DNA from: Paeniglutamicibacter terrestris
GTDB lineage: Bacteria; Actinomycetota; Actinomycetes; Actinomycetales; Micrococcaceae
Assembly: GCF_012271785.1 (NCBI RefSeq)
Contig: NZ_JAAWVT010000002.1
Location: forward strand, 1-64,000
Reading direction: 5' to 3'
DNA length: 64,000 nt
Shown here: positions 18,252-26,058 of the stretch, piece by piece
Layout of the letters: every line of letters begins with the position of its first letter
Position numbering within the stretch: position 1 is the first letter of the stretch
The notes under the pieces: generated by a model
What the model was told of the DNA's origin: nothing
Database searches by the model: none
The model's input: only the letters and a program-made list of their open reading frames with translations
Made by a program: the position numbers and the translations under genes

Positions 18252-19409
18252 ATGAGTGAAAACATCCAAGGATTCAACACCCGCGCAGTTCATGCCGGGC
18301 AGGCATTTGAACCCCGCACCGGTGCCGTGGTTCCACCGCTGCACTTCTCCTCCACCTATGCCCAAGACGGCATCGGCAACCTGCGTTCCGGTTATGAATA
18401 CGGCCGCGGCGGTAACCCCACGCGCGACGCGTTGCAGGAGCAACTAGCCGCCCTGGAAAACGGAACCCACGCCTTCTCCTTCTCCTCCGGCCTCGCCGCC
18501 GAGGACTCGCTGATTCGTGCCCTGGCGCAGCCCGGGGATCACATTGTGCTGGGCAACGACGCGTACGGCGGAACCTACCGCCTCATTTCACGCGTCCTGG
18601 GTGGTTGGGGCATCGGTAACACTCCGGTGGACATGTCCAACCACGAGGCGCTGAAGGCAGCCATCGTGGCCAACAAGACCCGCTTGGTGTGGGTGGAAAC
18701 CCCGTCGAACCCGATGATGCGTATCTCGGACATCAGCGCCATCGCCGCCATCACTCACGAGGCCGGCGCCCTGCTGGTGGTGGATAACACCTTCGCTTCC
18801 CCGTACCTGCAGCAGCCCCTGGATCTGGGAGCCGACGTAGTGGTGCACTCCACCACCAAGTACATCGGTGGACACTCGGACGTCGTGGGTGGCGCGATTG
18901 TGGTCAAGGATCCTGCGCTGGCCGAAGCCATCGGCTTCATCCAGTTCGCCGTTGGTGCCGTGTCCGGCCCGATGGACGCGTTTTTGACCACCCGTGGCCT
19001 GAAGACCCTAGGCGTGCGGATGCGCACCCACTCGGAAAACGCCATGGCGGTGGCCACCTGGCTGCAGTCACGTCCCGAAGTAGAGGCAGTGCACTACCCG
19101 GGCCTTGAATCGCATTCCGGACACGAGCTGGCCAAATCGCAGATGCGCGACTTCGGCGGCATGGTCTCGGTGCAGTTCACCGGCGGCGAGAACGCGGCAC
19201 GCACCATTGCCGAGGCGACACGCATCTTCACCCTCGCCGAGTCCCTCGGTGGCATTGAATCGTTGATGAACTACCCCTCGGAGATGACGCACGCCTCGGT
19301 GAAGGGCACCGAGCTGGCAGTACCGGTGAACCTGTTGCGCCTCTCGGTGGGAATCGAAGACACCGCTGACCTGATTGCCGACCTGGAGCAGGCCTTCTCC
19401 AAGTTGTAA
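18252..19409 (+). CDS. metB: Cystathionine gamma-synthase / gamma-lyase
   Basis: 385 residues, Cys/Met-metabolism PLP enzyme family. Visible: YEYGRGGNPTRDALQ, the substrate-phosphate region SSGLAAEDSLI, the aspartate of VVDNTFASP, and the PLP lysine in HSTTKYIGGHSDVVGG. Synthase and lyase cannot be separated by sequence here; next to cbs a lyase role completing cysteine formation is plausible. The ATG of MSENIQG is chosen; a TTG four codons earlier is possible. A very strong hairpin follows. Confidence 0.9.
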   Translation: MSENIQGFNTRAVHAGQAFEPRTGAVVPPLHFSSTYAQDGIGNLRSGYEYGRGGNPTRDALQEQLAALENGTHAFSFSSGLAAEDSLIRALAQPGDHIVLGNDAYGGTYRLISRVLGGWGIGNTPVDMSNHEALKAAIVANKTRLVWVETPSNPMMRISDISAIAAITHEAGALLVVDNTFASPYLQQPLDLGADVVVHSTTKYIGGHSDVVGGAIVVKDPALAEAIGFIQFAVGAVSGPMDAFLTTRGLKTLGVRMRTHSENAMAVATWLQSRPEVEAVHYPGLESHSGHELAKSQMRDFGGMVSVQFTGGENAARTIAEATRIFTLAESLGGIESLMNYPSEMTHASVKGTELAVPVNLLRLSVGIEDTADLIADLEQAFSKL

Positions 19410-19429
19410 AAATCTCCTCAGCACAGCAT

Positions 19430-19477
19430 GAGGGCCGCGGCTCTCTAGGACCGAAGTCCTAGAGAGCCGCGGCCCTC
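19430..19477. terminator. Terminator after cbs-metB
   Basis: A 22-bp uninterrupted stem with a CGAA tetraloop ends the convergent pair metB and the membrane protein gene at 19519. The U-tract is short. Confidence 0.8.
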
Positions 19478-19518
19478 GTCTTGAATTCTCAACCTAGCGG
19501 GTTGAAATCAGAGGTGAA

Positions 19519-19956
19519 TTAGCGCGAGTTCGCGGACCTCTGACGCAGACGTTCGGCCTTGCGCCGGGCACGGGCCGCCTTGGACTGCGGGGCAAAGTAT
19601 CGAATGCTTCCCGGGGTCCACAACAGGATGACGCCCACCAGCAGTAGGGCCCCAAAGATGCCCAACCGTACACCTCGGGTCATTAGGGGGATTCCAACGA
19701 TGATTCCACACCAAGTCAGCGAGATCTGCCCGGCCAGTTTGCCGCGCCACAGCTGAAGCGTGCAATAGGCGATCACGGCACCCAACCCCACCAAGGCAAT
19801 ACCCGCGCCCCAGAATCCTGCGGACTCGGAGGCAGGACGCGAGTTGGCGTTGAGGAAGAAACCACCGGCAAAGGCCAGCGCGGACAGGGCAGTTGCCGTC
19901 CACCACCAGCGAGCCGCTAGCAACGTGGCGGGGAGAGTCGGTTTGGTGGTATTCAT
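19519..19956 (-). CDS. Small membrane protein, unknown function
   Basis: 145 residues with about four transmembrane segments (near 18-36, 45-66, 77-95, 98-115) and a very basic C-terminal tail (SKAARARRKAERLRQRS). No family is recognised. The order of hydrophobic segments suggests a single four-helix bundle. It is transcribed towards metB and ends at the shared hairpin. Confidence 0.65.
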   Translation of the reverse strand: MNTTKPTLPATLLAARWWWTATALSALAFAGGFFLNANSRPASESAGFWGAGIALVGLGAVIAYCTLQLWRGKLAGQISLTWCGIIVGIPLMTRGVRLGIFGALLLVGVILLWTPGSIRYFAPQSKAARARRKAERLRQRSANSR

Positions 19957-20131
19957 CCGGCGGCCGCGGGGGAGAAAAGGGGCTGATCCATATTCCGCAG
20001 GTTACCCGATCTCCGCTCGCTGGCAGATTCGGCAGGGGAGTAGGAACCAGCACTGCAGCTAGCGAGGTACCGCTAGACACTGCCGATACGTTGATTCACG
20101 GCGCTTCACCGAGGCCCTTAGAATGATGGAC

Positions 20132-20815
20132 ATGAACGTTTCCCCTGCTGCCAAGCGGCTCGAATCTGACTCCAACCCCATCGCCAGCGGAACGTTGGAA
20201 GCGGTGTGTGTGGTGCACGCGCTGCGGATGGATCCCGGCGCCGTGGGCATCACCGCGATCGACAAGCGTCCGGTTGACGGTGCCGTCAAGGTACGCAAAA
20301 TGGGCCTCTACGCAGATACCCAGGTAGACCGCGAGCACCACGGAGGGCATGATCAAGCCATCTACGCCTACAGTGCTGCCGAGGCGGCGCGCTGGAGCGA
20401 TGAGTTGGGCAAACCGGTGCCGGCGGGACTCTTTGGCGAGAACTTGCGCGTAGTGGGCATCGAGACCACCAACGCCGTGGTCGGCGAACGCTGGAAAATT
20501 GGTGCGCATGTGGTGGTGGAAGTGACCAGCCCACGCATTCCCTGCTCGACGTTTGCACGGTACCTTCGGGAAGAGAATTGGGTGCAGAGGTTCACCGATC
20601 GCGGCGACGTTGGCTGCTTCCTGAAGGTGATCCGCACCGGGAAGATCGCCGCAGGGGACAAGATTACGGTGATGTCCCGGCCGGAACACGGGGTCACTGT
20701 GCGGGAAATCTTTGTGGGACCCAGCCGCGAGGCCGCCGAAGCACTGCTCGAGCACGCACGGAGTACCGAAACGGAGATTCCGGCCAAGGTATTGCGCACC
20801 CTGCCGACGGTCTAA
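20132..20815 (+). CDS. MOSC domain protein (YiiM-like)
   Basis: 227 residues. MOSC domain, the fold shared with molybdenum cofactor sulfurases, with VDREHHGGHDQAIYAY, the glycine-rich GLFGENLRV and the conserved Cys of SPRIPCSTFA. The YiiM/YuaD branch is linked to detoxification of N-hydroxylated bases, by family knowledge. Three ATGs lie close together (20123, 20126, 20132). TAGAAT overlaps the first two and ends 7 nt before the third, so 20132 is taken as the start of a leaderless message. Confidence 0.86.
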   Translation: MNVSPAAKRLESDSNPIASGTLEAVCVVHALRMDPGAVGITAIDKRPVDGAVKVRKMGLYADTQVDREHHGGHDQAIYAYSAAEAARWSDELGKPVPAGLFGENLRVVGIETTNAVVGERWKIGAHVVVEVTSPRIPCSTFARYLREENWVQRFTDRGDVGCFLKVIRTGKIAAGDKITVMSRPEHGVTVREIFVGPSREAAEALLEHARSTETEIPAKVLRTLPTV

Positions 20816-20949
20816 CTCCGCTTGGAGGCCCGTCATTCCGGGGTTTCTTGGGTCATGATGGTGATTCTCTAGGCATAGTTTTTGCGCCTTGGCGAGGCCG
20901 TGTGCGCAACCTCACCGGGATTAACTGACCCAATTCGACGGTGGGGCGA

Positions 20950-21152
20950 TAGTATTAGGTGTTCACTGTATCCGGCTTCCCTCGCATTTTGCCCAATTTT
21001 TGAGGCAAAAGCTCGTCGTGTGTGAGCCCGCAAATTATGCGGGTTGTTCCTTTCATAGGGGAGTCGCCGGACCAAAGTGATTGCGTCCGATTGTGCTGCG
21101 GAACCTCGTTGATACGGGGTCTATTCCGCCCCTATGAATGAGGAAATTCTTT
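20950..21152 (+). promoter_or_regulatory. Promoter and long leader of the DEAD-box helicase gene
   Basis: TAGTAT at 20950-20955 could be the -10; the initiation point near 20962 would give a leader of about 190 nt. It contains a CCCGCA/TGCGGG hairpin near 21026-21043 and no gene. Long leaders are known on cold-shock helicase messages; here only the length and the hairpin are seen. Confidence 0.45.
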
Positions 21153-23207
21153 TTGTCTACTGACATGCCCGAAACCCAGACCAAATCCGCCGATACCAAG
21201 ACCGAAGAGAACGAGATTCTCTTCACCGATCTTGGACTTGATGGCCGCGTCCTCGCAGCCGTTGCCGACTTGGGCTACGAAAAGCCCTCCCCGATTCAGG
21301 CAGCCACCATCCCGCTGCTGCTCGAAGGCCGCGACGTTGTTGGCGTTGCACAGACCGGTACCGGTAAGACCGCCGCGTTCGCCCTTCCCGCACTGTCGAA
21401 GATGGCAGAGCTCGCCGATCTCAATGGCACCGCACGCAAGACCCAGGTTCTGGTTCTTGCTCCGACCCGCGAGCTCGCGCTCCAGGTTGCCGAGGCCTTC
21501 ACCTCCTACGCCAAGCACATGGGTGACTTCACCGTCCTTCCCGTCTACGGCGGATCCGCTTACGGCCCGCAGCTTGCCGGCTTGCGCCGCGGCGCTCAGG
21601 TTGTTGTAGGCACCCCGGGTCGCGTCATCGACCACATCAACAAGGGTTCTCTGGACCTGTCGGACCTGCAGTACGTGGTTCTGGATGAGGCCGACGAAAT
21701 GCTGCGCATGGGCTTCGCCGAAGAGGTCGACAAGATCTTGGAAGCCACCCCGGAAGAGAAGCAGGTCGTGCTGTTCTCGGCCACCATGCCGTCTTCGATC
21801 CGCCGCATCTCCAAGCAGTACTTGCGCAACCCGCAGGAAATTTCGGTCAAGTCGAACACCTCGACCGGCACCAACATCCGCCAGCGCTACGTGCAGGTCA
21901 TGGGAGCCCACAAGCTCGATGCCATGACTCGCATCCTGGAATCCGAGAAGTCCGAGGGCGTTATCGCCTTCGTTCGCACCAAGATGGCAACCGAGGACCT
22001 GGCTGACAAGCTCAAGTCCCGCGGCTTCACCGCTGCAGCCATCAACGGTGACATCCCGCAGCAGCAGCGCGAGCGCACCATCGAGAACCTTCGCGATGGC
22101 AAGATCGACATCCTGGTTGCCACCGACGTTGCAGCTCGTGGCCTCGACGTAGAGCGCGTGTCCCACGTGATCAACTTCGATATCCCGCACGACACCGAGT
22201 CCTACGTGCACCGCATTGGCCGCACCGGCCGTGCCGGCCGCTCCGGCGACGCCATCCTCTTCATGACCCCGCGCGAAAAGTACTTGCTGCGTGCGATCGA
22301 AAAGGCCACCCGCCAGACGGTCGAGCACATGCACCTGCCGAGCGTTGACGCAGTGAACGACAAGCGCCTCGCGAAGTTCGCCGACCAGATCGGTGAGACC
22401 ATCACCTCTCAGGATCTGACGATCTTCCGTAACTTGGTCGAGAAGTTCTCCGCCGAGCACGAAGACATCGACGAAGTTCAGATCGCTGCCGCACTGGCAC
22501 ACATGGCACAGGGCGGCCGCCCGCTGCTCATGCAGGAAATGCCAGCGGCTCCGGCCAAGCAGGCACGCCTTGCCGGCGGCGGCAAGGATGGCTTCGGCTC
22601 TCGTGGCCCGTCCCGCGCACTGACCGAAGGCAACGCCACCTACCGCATCGCGGTTGGCCGTCGCCAGCGCGTCATGCCCGGCTCCATCGTTGGCGCACTT
22701 GCCAACGAAGGTGGCCTGACCTCCGCTCAGATCGGTGGCATCGACATCCGTGCCGATCACACCCTGGTGGAACTGCCGGTAGATCTCTCCGCAGATCAGC
22801 TCCGTTCACTGTCCCGCACTCGCATCGGCGGCGAGCTGATTCACCTCGAGCTCGACAACGGTCGCAGCCCGAAGTCCGACCGCGAAGGCGGAGGCTACCG
22901 CGGTGGCAACGGCGGCGGCGGCGGTTACCGTGGCGGCAACAGCGGCGGCGGAGACCGTGGCGGCAACAGCGGCGGCGGAGACCGTGGCGGTTACCGTGGC
23001 GGCAACAGCGGCGGCGGAGACCGTGGCGGTTACCGTGGCTCGAACGAACGTCGTGAAGGCGGCGCCACCGAGGGCGGCTTCGACCGCGACCGTGGTGGCA
23101 ACGCCGGTGGCGGCTACCGCGGCAACGCAGGTGGCGGAGAGCGCAGCTTCGGCGGCTCCTCACGCAAGCCTCGCACGACCGGTGGCCCGCGCCGCCGCGA
23201 TTACTAA
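21153..23207 (+). CDS. DEAD-box ATP-dependent RNA helicase (CsdA/DeaD-like)
   Basis: About 684 residues. All helicase motifs are present in order: the Q-motif region KPSPIQ, AQTGTGKT (I), PTRELA (Ia), TPGR (Ib), DEAD (II, LDEADEML), SAT (III), VATDVAARGLD (V) and HRIGRTGR (VI). A DbpA-like RNA-binding domain follows near 485-570, then a Gly/Arg/Asn-rich tail. It unwinds structured RNA in ribosome assembly or decay, often in the cold. TTG is preferred as start because AGGAAA lies 6 nt before it; an ATG at 21138 is an alternative. Monocistronic. Confidence 0.93.
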   Translation: MSTDMPETQTKSADTKTEENEILFTDLGLDGRVLAAVADLGYEKPSPIQAATIPLLLEGRDVVGVAQTGTGKTAAFALPALSKMAELADLNGTARKTQVLVLAPTRELALQVAEAFTSYAKHMGDFTVLPVYGGSAYGPQLAGLRRGAQVVVGTPGRVIDHINKGSLDLSDLQYVVLDEADEMLRMGFAEEVDKILEATPEEKQVVLFSATMPSSIRRISKQYLRNPQEISVKSNTSTGTNIRQRYVQVMGAHKLDAMTRILESEKSEGVIAFVRTKMATEDLADKLKSRGFTAAAINGDIPQQQRERTIENLRDGKIDILVATDVAARGLDVERVSHVINFDIPHDTESYVHRIGRTGRAGRSGDAILFMTPREKYLLRAIEKATRQTVEHMHLPSVDAVNDKRLAKFADQIGETITSQDLTIFRNLVEKFSAEHEDIDEVQIAAALAHMAQGGRPLLMQEMPAAPAKQARLAGGGKDGFGSRGPSRALTEGNATYRIAVGRRQRVMPGSIVGALANEGGLTSAQIGGIDIRADHTLVELPVDLSADQLRSLSRTRIGGELIHLELDNGRSPKSDREGGGYRGGNGGGGGYRGGNSGGGDRGGNSGGGDRGGYRGGNSGGGDRGGYRGSNERREGGATEGGFDRDRGGNAGGGYRGNAGGGERSFGGSSRKPRTTGGPRRRDY
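22927..23019 (+). repeat. 27-bp repeats encoding the RGG-type tail
   Basis: Three identical 27-bp copies (22927-22953, 22954-22980, 22993-23019) encode YRGGNSGGG / DRGGNSGGG units. A 12-bp partial unit separates copies two and three, showing slippage-type expansion. Confidence 0.9.
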
Positions 23208-23222
23208 GCACTAAATAGACCG

Positions 23223-23274
23223 AACCCCCGGTGGTTGTTCATCCTGGAAACAGGAAGGACAACCACCGGGGGTT
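23223..23274 (+). terminator. Terminator of the DEAD-box gene
   Basis: A 16-bp stem (AACCCCCGGTGGTTGT with its complement) is followed by TTTTG. Confidence 0.85.
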
Positions 23275-23754
23275 TTGTCTTACCCGAAGCAGCTTCTGCC
23301 GCGACCGGGGCGAGACTTTCGCACCATAGTGCACGGGCGTCATGAGAGGTGATCTCTACCGTGGGGGAGACCTAGCGCCGCGCACGCCCCATCACGGGCA
23401 TGACGGCCCCCTGTGCGGCGGCAGCGGGACGCCCACAGGCTTTGGTATCCCTGCCCGCATTCGCTAGCGGTAGCTAGAGCTCGTAGGGATCTGGTGACCT
23501 CGCATGCTCACTATTCGAAATACTGCCGAGAAGGTGGGGAGGGCTGCTTCAATGAGCCCTGGATCTCTCGAGATCATTCTCCTGCGACCGTACCAAGCGG
23601 CGCTGGAGCGCTCGGCTGTGATGCTGCGGTTATTCATCGTCTGAGCTGATGAATAGTTCCGGTGAGTTGCATCACGAATGGAGTCGGCAAACCACCCTCT
23701 GGCATGCACCTTTCGGTGGATTGTGTGCCGTCCGCCACAAAAGTGCATCTCGAT
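23275..23754. other. Gene-free stretch
   Basis: About 480 nt between the helicase terminator and the tRNA promoter. Short open frames exist on both strands, but none has a ribosome site, conserved motif or typical codon use. Nothing else was recognised. Confidence 0.5.
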
Positions 23755-23783
23755 TTCACGCGGCCCAAAAATGCTGGTAGAGT
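23755..23783 (+). promoter_or_regulatory. Promoter of tRNA-Thr copy 1
   Basis: TTCACG (23755-23760), 17 nt, TAGAGT (23778-23783). The -10 and the 11 nt after it are nearly identical to those before the second tRNA-Thr copy at 25010. Confidence 0.6.
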
Positions 23784-23794
23784 ATTTTCTCGTT

Positions 23795-23866
23795 GCCCCC
23801 CTAGCTCAGTGGTAGAGCGCGTTCTTGGTAAGAACGAGGTCACCGGATCGATTCCGGTGGGGGGCT
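23795..23866 (+). tRNA. tRNA-Thr (GGT), copy 1
   Basis: 72 nt. GCCCCCC/GGGGGGC acceptor, anticodon stem CGTTC/GAACG around TTGGTAA (anticodon GGT), T-arm ACCGG/CCGGT. CCA is not encoded. Identical in sequence to the copy at 25027. Confidence 0.97.
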
Positions 23867-23938
23867 CTGAATGGAATGACCCGCGCCTGAATCTTCTTGA
23901 AAAAGATCCTGATGCGGACGTGGGTATTCACCATTCGT

Positions 23939-24012
23939 GGCGGCTTAGCTCAGCTGGTTAGAGCGCACGACTCATAATCGTGAGGTCCCGGGATCGAGTC
24001 CCGGAGCCGCTA
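23939..24012 (+). tRNA. tRNA-Met (CAT), elongator type
   Basis: 74 nt. GGCGGCT/AGCCGCT acceptor, anticodon stem CACGA/TCGTG around CTCATAA. The terminal G-T pair and overall sequence resemble elongator tRNA-Met of actinobacteria; a lysidine-modified tRNA-Ile is less likely. Confidence 0.93.
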
Positions 24013-24020
24013 CAGAATGA

Positions 24021-24051
24021 TCCCCGTCTCCTTTGGAGGCGGGGACTTTTT
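24021..24051 (+). terminator. Terminator after tRNA-Met
   Basis: TCCCCGTCTCC pairs with GGAGGCGGGGA (one wobble), followed by CTTTTT. Confidence 0.85.
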
Positions 24052-24173
24052 CGTATGCCCTGATGCGAGTGCGCAGAACTAACGCCCAGCCCTGACCGGG
24101 AGTCGGCTGAGAATCTGTAGGTATTGTGCTGCGAAGACAAGTGCGCCGACGACGTCTGTCGTAAGGTTATGCG

Positions 24174-24878
24174 GTGATTTCTATTCTAAATTTGCAAACG
24201 ACGATAGCTGCCATCGCAGTACGTCCGGTGTCTGCCAGTTTCCTACCGGATTGGCTGAATCCGGACGTATTTCTCCGCAATCCCGCGTTGGGTCCGTGGG
24301 TCATTTTGTTGATCTGCGGAATCGTATTTGCTGAAACAGGGCTGCTGGTCGGTTTCTTCTTGCCAGGCGACTCAATGTTGTTCACGGCCGGCCTCTTGGT
24401 CGCCACTGGCGCACTGGATGTGAGCCTGCCGTTATTCGCTACGCTGATTTTCATTGCGGCTTTTGTTGGCGATCAGACAGGCTACTTCATCGGGCGGAAA
24501 GCCGGACCTGCGATCTTCAACAAGCCTAACTCTCGATTCTTCCGCCAAGAATATGTTGAAAAGGCTCATGGCTTCTTCGAACGCTTCGGGGGACGTGCCG
24601 TCGTATTGGCACGGTTTGTCCCGGTGGTGAGGACTTTTGTGCCCGTAATCGCAGGGGTGGCTCATATGAGTTACCGCGTCTTTGCGCTCTACAACTTGTT
24701 GGGCGCGTTGCTCTGGGGCGTTGGCGTGACGATGCTTGGATTCTGGTTGGGGCAATACACATGGGTCGGAGACAACATCGACCTCATTTTCATCGTTATT
24801 GTCCTACTTTCGGTCATCCCGGTCGGAATTGAATTGCTGAAGGCCAGAAGCCGTAAGACCACCGAGGGTCACTCATGA
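24174..24878 (+). CDS. DedA family membrane protein
   Basis: 234 residues, DedA/VTT (SNARE-associated) family, with several membrane and re-entrant segments. Visible: the ETGLLVGFFLPGDSML region, GDQTGYFIGRKAG, and the family signature FERFGGRAVVLARFVPVVRTFVP with its conserved arginines. DedA proteins are implicated in lipid-carrier flipping and membrane homeostasis. The GTG start lies 6 nt after TAAGGT without a ribosome site, probably leaderless. It sits between two tRNA-Thr copies and has a DedA paralogue 290 nt downstream on the other strand. Confidence 0.92.
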   Translation: MISILNLQTTIAAIAVRPVSASFLPDWLNPDVFLRNPALGPWVILLICGIVFAETGLLVGFFLPGDSMLFTAGLLVATGALDVSLPLFATLIFIAAFVGDQTGYFIGRKAGPAIFNKPNSRFFRQEYVEKAHGFFERFGGRAVVLARFVPVVRTFVPVIAGVAHMSYRVFALYNLLGALLWGVGVTMLGFWLGQYTWVGDNIDLIFIVIVLLSVIPVGIELLKARSRKTTEGHS

Positions 24879-24911
24879 CTCGAGTTTGCTGGCTCTAAAT
24901 TGCCCGCCGAA

Positions 24912-24949
24912 AACATGCCGCCAGTGCCTCATGGTGCTGGCGGCATGTT
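24912..24949 (+). terminator. Terminator after the first dedA gene
   Basis: AACATGCCGCCAG pairs with CTGGCGGCATGTT, continued by two wobble and two C-G pairs, with a TCAT loop. Confidence 0.75.
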
Positions 24950-25026
24950 CTCAGTGTGGTGTTCGTCATGAAACTGCCCCTCGATGTGCAATATGGGTCG
25001 ATTGTTGTGTAGAGTATTCTCTCGTT

Positions 25027-25098
25027 GCCCCCCTAGCTCAGTGGTAGAGCGCGTTCTTGGTAAGAACGAGGTCACCGGATCGATTCCGGTGGGGGGCT
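25027..25098 (+). tRNA. tRNA-Thr (GGT), copy 2
   Basis: Same 72-nt sequence as the tRNA at 23795, including the upstream TAGAGTATT-TCTCGTT block that differs by one base. It is therefore a duplication with its own -10 element (25010-25015). Confidence 0.97.
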
Positions 25099-25104
25099 CT
25101 GAAA

Positions 25105-25153
25105 AAAGAACCGCGGTTGATCCCAGAAATGGGATCAACCGCGGTTCTTTTTC
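25105..25153 (+). terminator. Terminator after tRNA-Thr copy 2
   Basis: A 20-bp perfect stem, 6-nt loop and T-run. It also separates the tRNA from the convergent dedA gene at 25170. Confidence 0.9.
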
Positions 25154-25169
25154 GTTCAGTACTCAGCGG

Positions 25170-25799
25170 CTACTTTCGAAGTGATGTATTGCCGCTGACA
25201 CGGGAAACGATGCGGTCGATCAACACCCCGATGCCGATGGCAACCGCCACGGCAATCACGATTCCGAGCAAGTGGTGTTCCTTAAACCATTGGCCCGCCA
25301 GCACACCGATCAAAACCGAGTAGCTGGCCCACCCGAGACTGGAAAAACACGTCAGGATGACGAAGGTGCGGTGCGAGAATCCCGTAGCCCCAGCCACCAG
25401 ATTGACTGCGACGCGTCCGATGGGAACGAAACGCGCCACCAGGATCAATGACACCGGACGAAGGCGCAATTCATAGCCAGCCCATGCGAAAGCATGTTGA
25501 AGGCGTTTGCGGCGCATCCAAGCAAATCGGGTGGTACCGATCGAGCGGCCCAGTAGGTACGCCACGTTATCGCCCACAAAGGCGCCTAGGCCTGCAACCA
25601 ATCCCAAAAGCCACGGATTTGGATTTCCCTGCGTTGGAATGAGTGAAGCCAGCGCCACAACCAACGATTCGCTCGGGACAGGTGGGAAGAATCCATCGAT
25701 GGCGCAGAATGCGAAGACCACGAAATACGACAACGGGTTCCCGGCTGCGGCGAGGACAAAGTTGCTCAACGCGTCCGATGCGGTGGATATAAAGTCCAA
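25170..25799 (-). CDS. DedA family membrane protein, second copy
   Basis: 209 residues from a TTG preceded by AGGA (7-nt spacing); longer upstream frames lack a better site. DedA/VTT family: FFPPVPSESLV near the N-terminus, GDNVAYLLGRSIG, and LILVARFVPIGRVAVNLVAG as the arginine-containing signature. It is only distantly similar to the dedA at 24174, so it is a separate subfamily rather than a recent duplicate. By analogy it helps membrane lipid or charge homeostasis. Confidence 0.9.
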   Translation of the reverse strand: MDFISTASDALSNFVLAAAGNPLSYFVVFAFCAIDGFFPPVPSESLVVALASLIPTQGNPNPWLLGLVAGLGAFVGDNVAYLLGRSIGTTRFAWMRRKRLQHAFAWAGYELRLRPVSLILVARFVPIGRVAVNLVAGATGFSHRTFVILTCFSSLGWASYSVLIGVLAGQWFKEHHLLGIVIAVAVAIGIGVLIDRIVSRVSGNTSLRK

Positions 25800-26058
25800 G
25801 TGAGATCCTGTTCGTTCATTGCCCCGGCCGAACTCGACAAACATGGGCTTGTGGTTCAAGGCTAGTCATGACTAATACCATTTCCTACTTTGGTTTGAGA
25901 TGTGATCAAACCGACTCAATCCGGCGATTTTATGGGGTTGCCCGATAGGATTGACGAAAGTGTGAAAACCGTAACCTTACGAGTCCTGCCCTTAGGGGTG
26001 GAAGTATTGAAGGTATTCGCAGATTTTGACCACGAACCTTCAGGAGAGGACGAGGCCC

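Noticed and set aside
21132-22760. 542-codon frame opposite the DEAD-box gene
   Set aside because: Same kind of antisense shadow; the plus-strand helicase is certain.
22927-23019. CRISPR-like spacing of 27-bp repeats
   Set aside because: No unique spacers; the repeats are in frame and code for the RGG-like tail.
23795-25098. tRNA-Thr copies as attL/attR of an integrated element
   Set aside because: Whole genes with promoters are duplicated, no integrase or mobility gene lies between, and the enclosed genes are housekeeping types.
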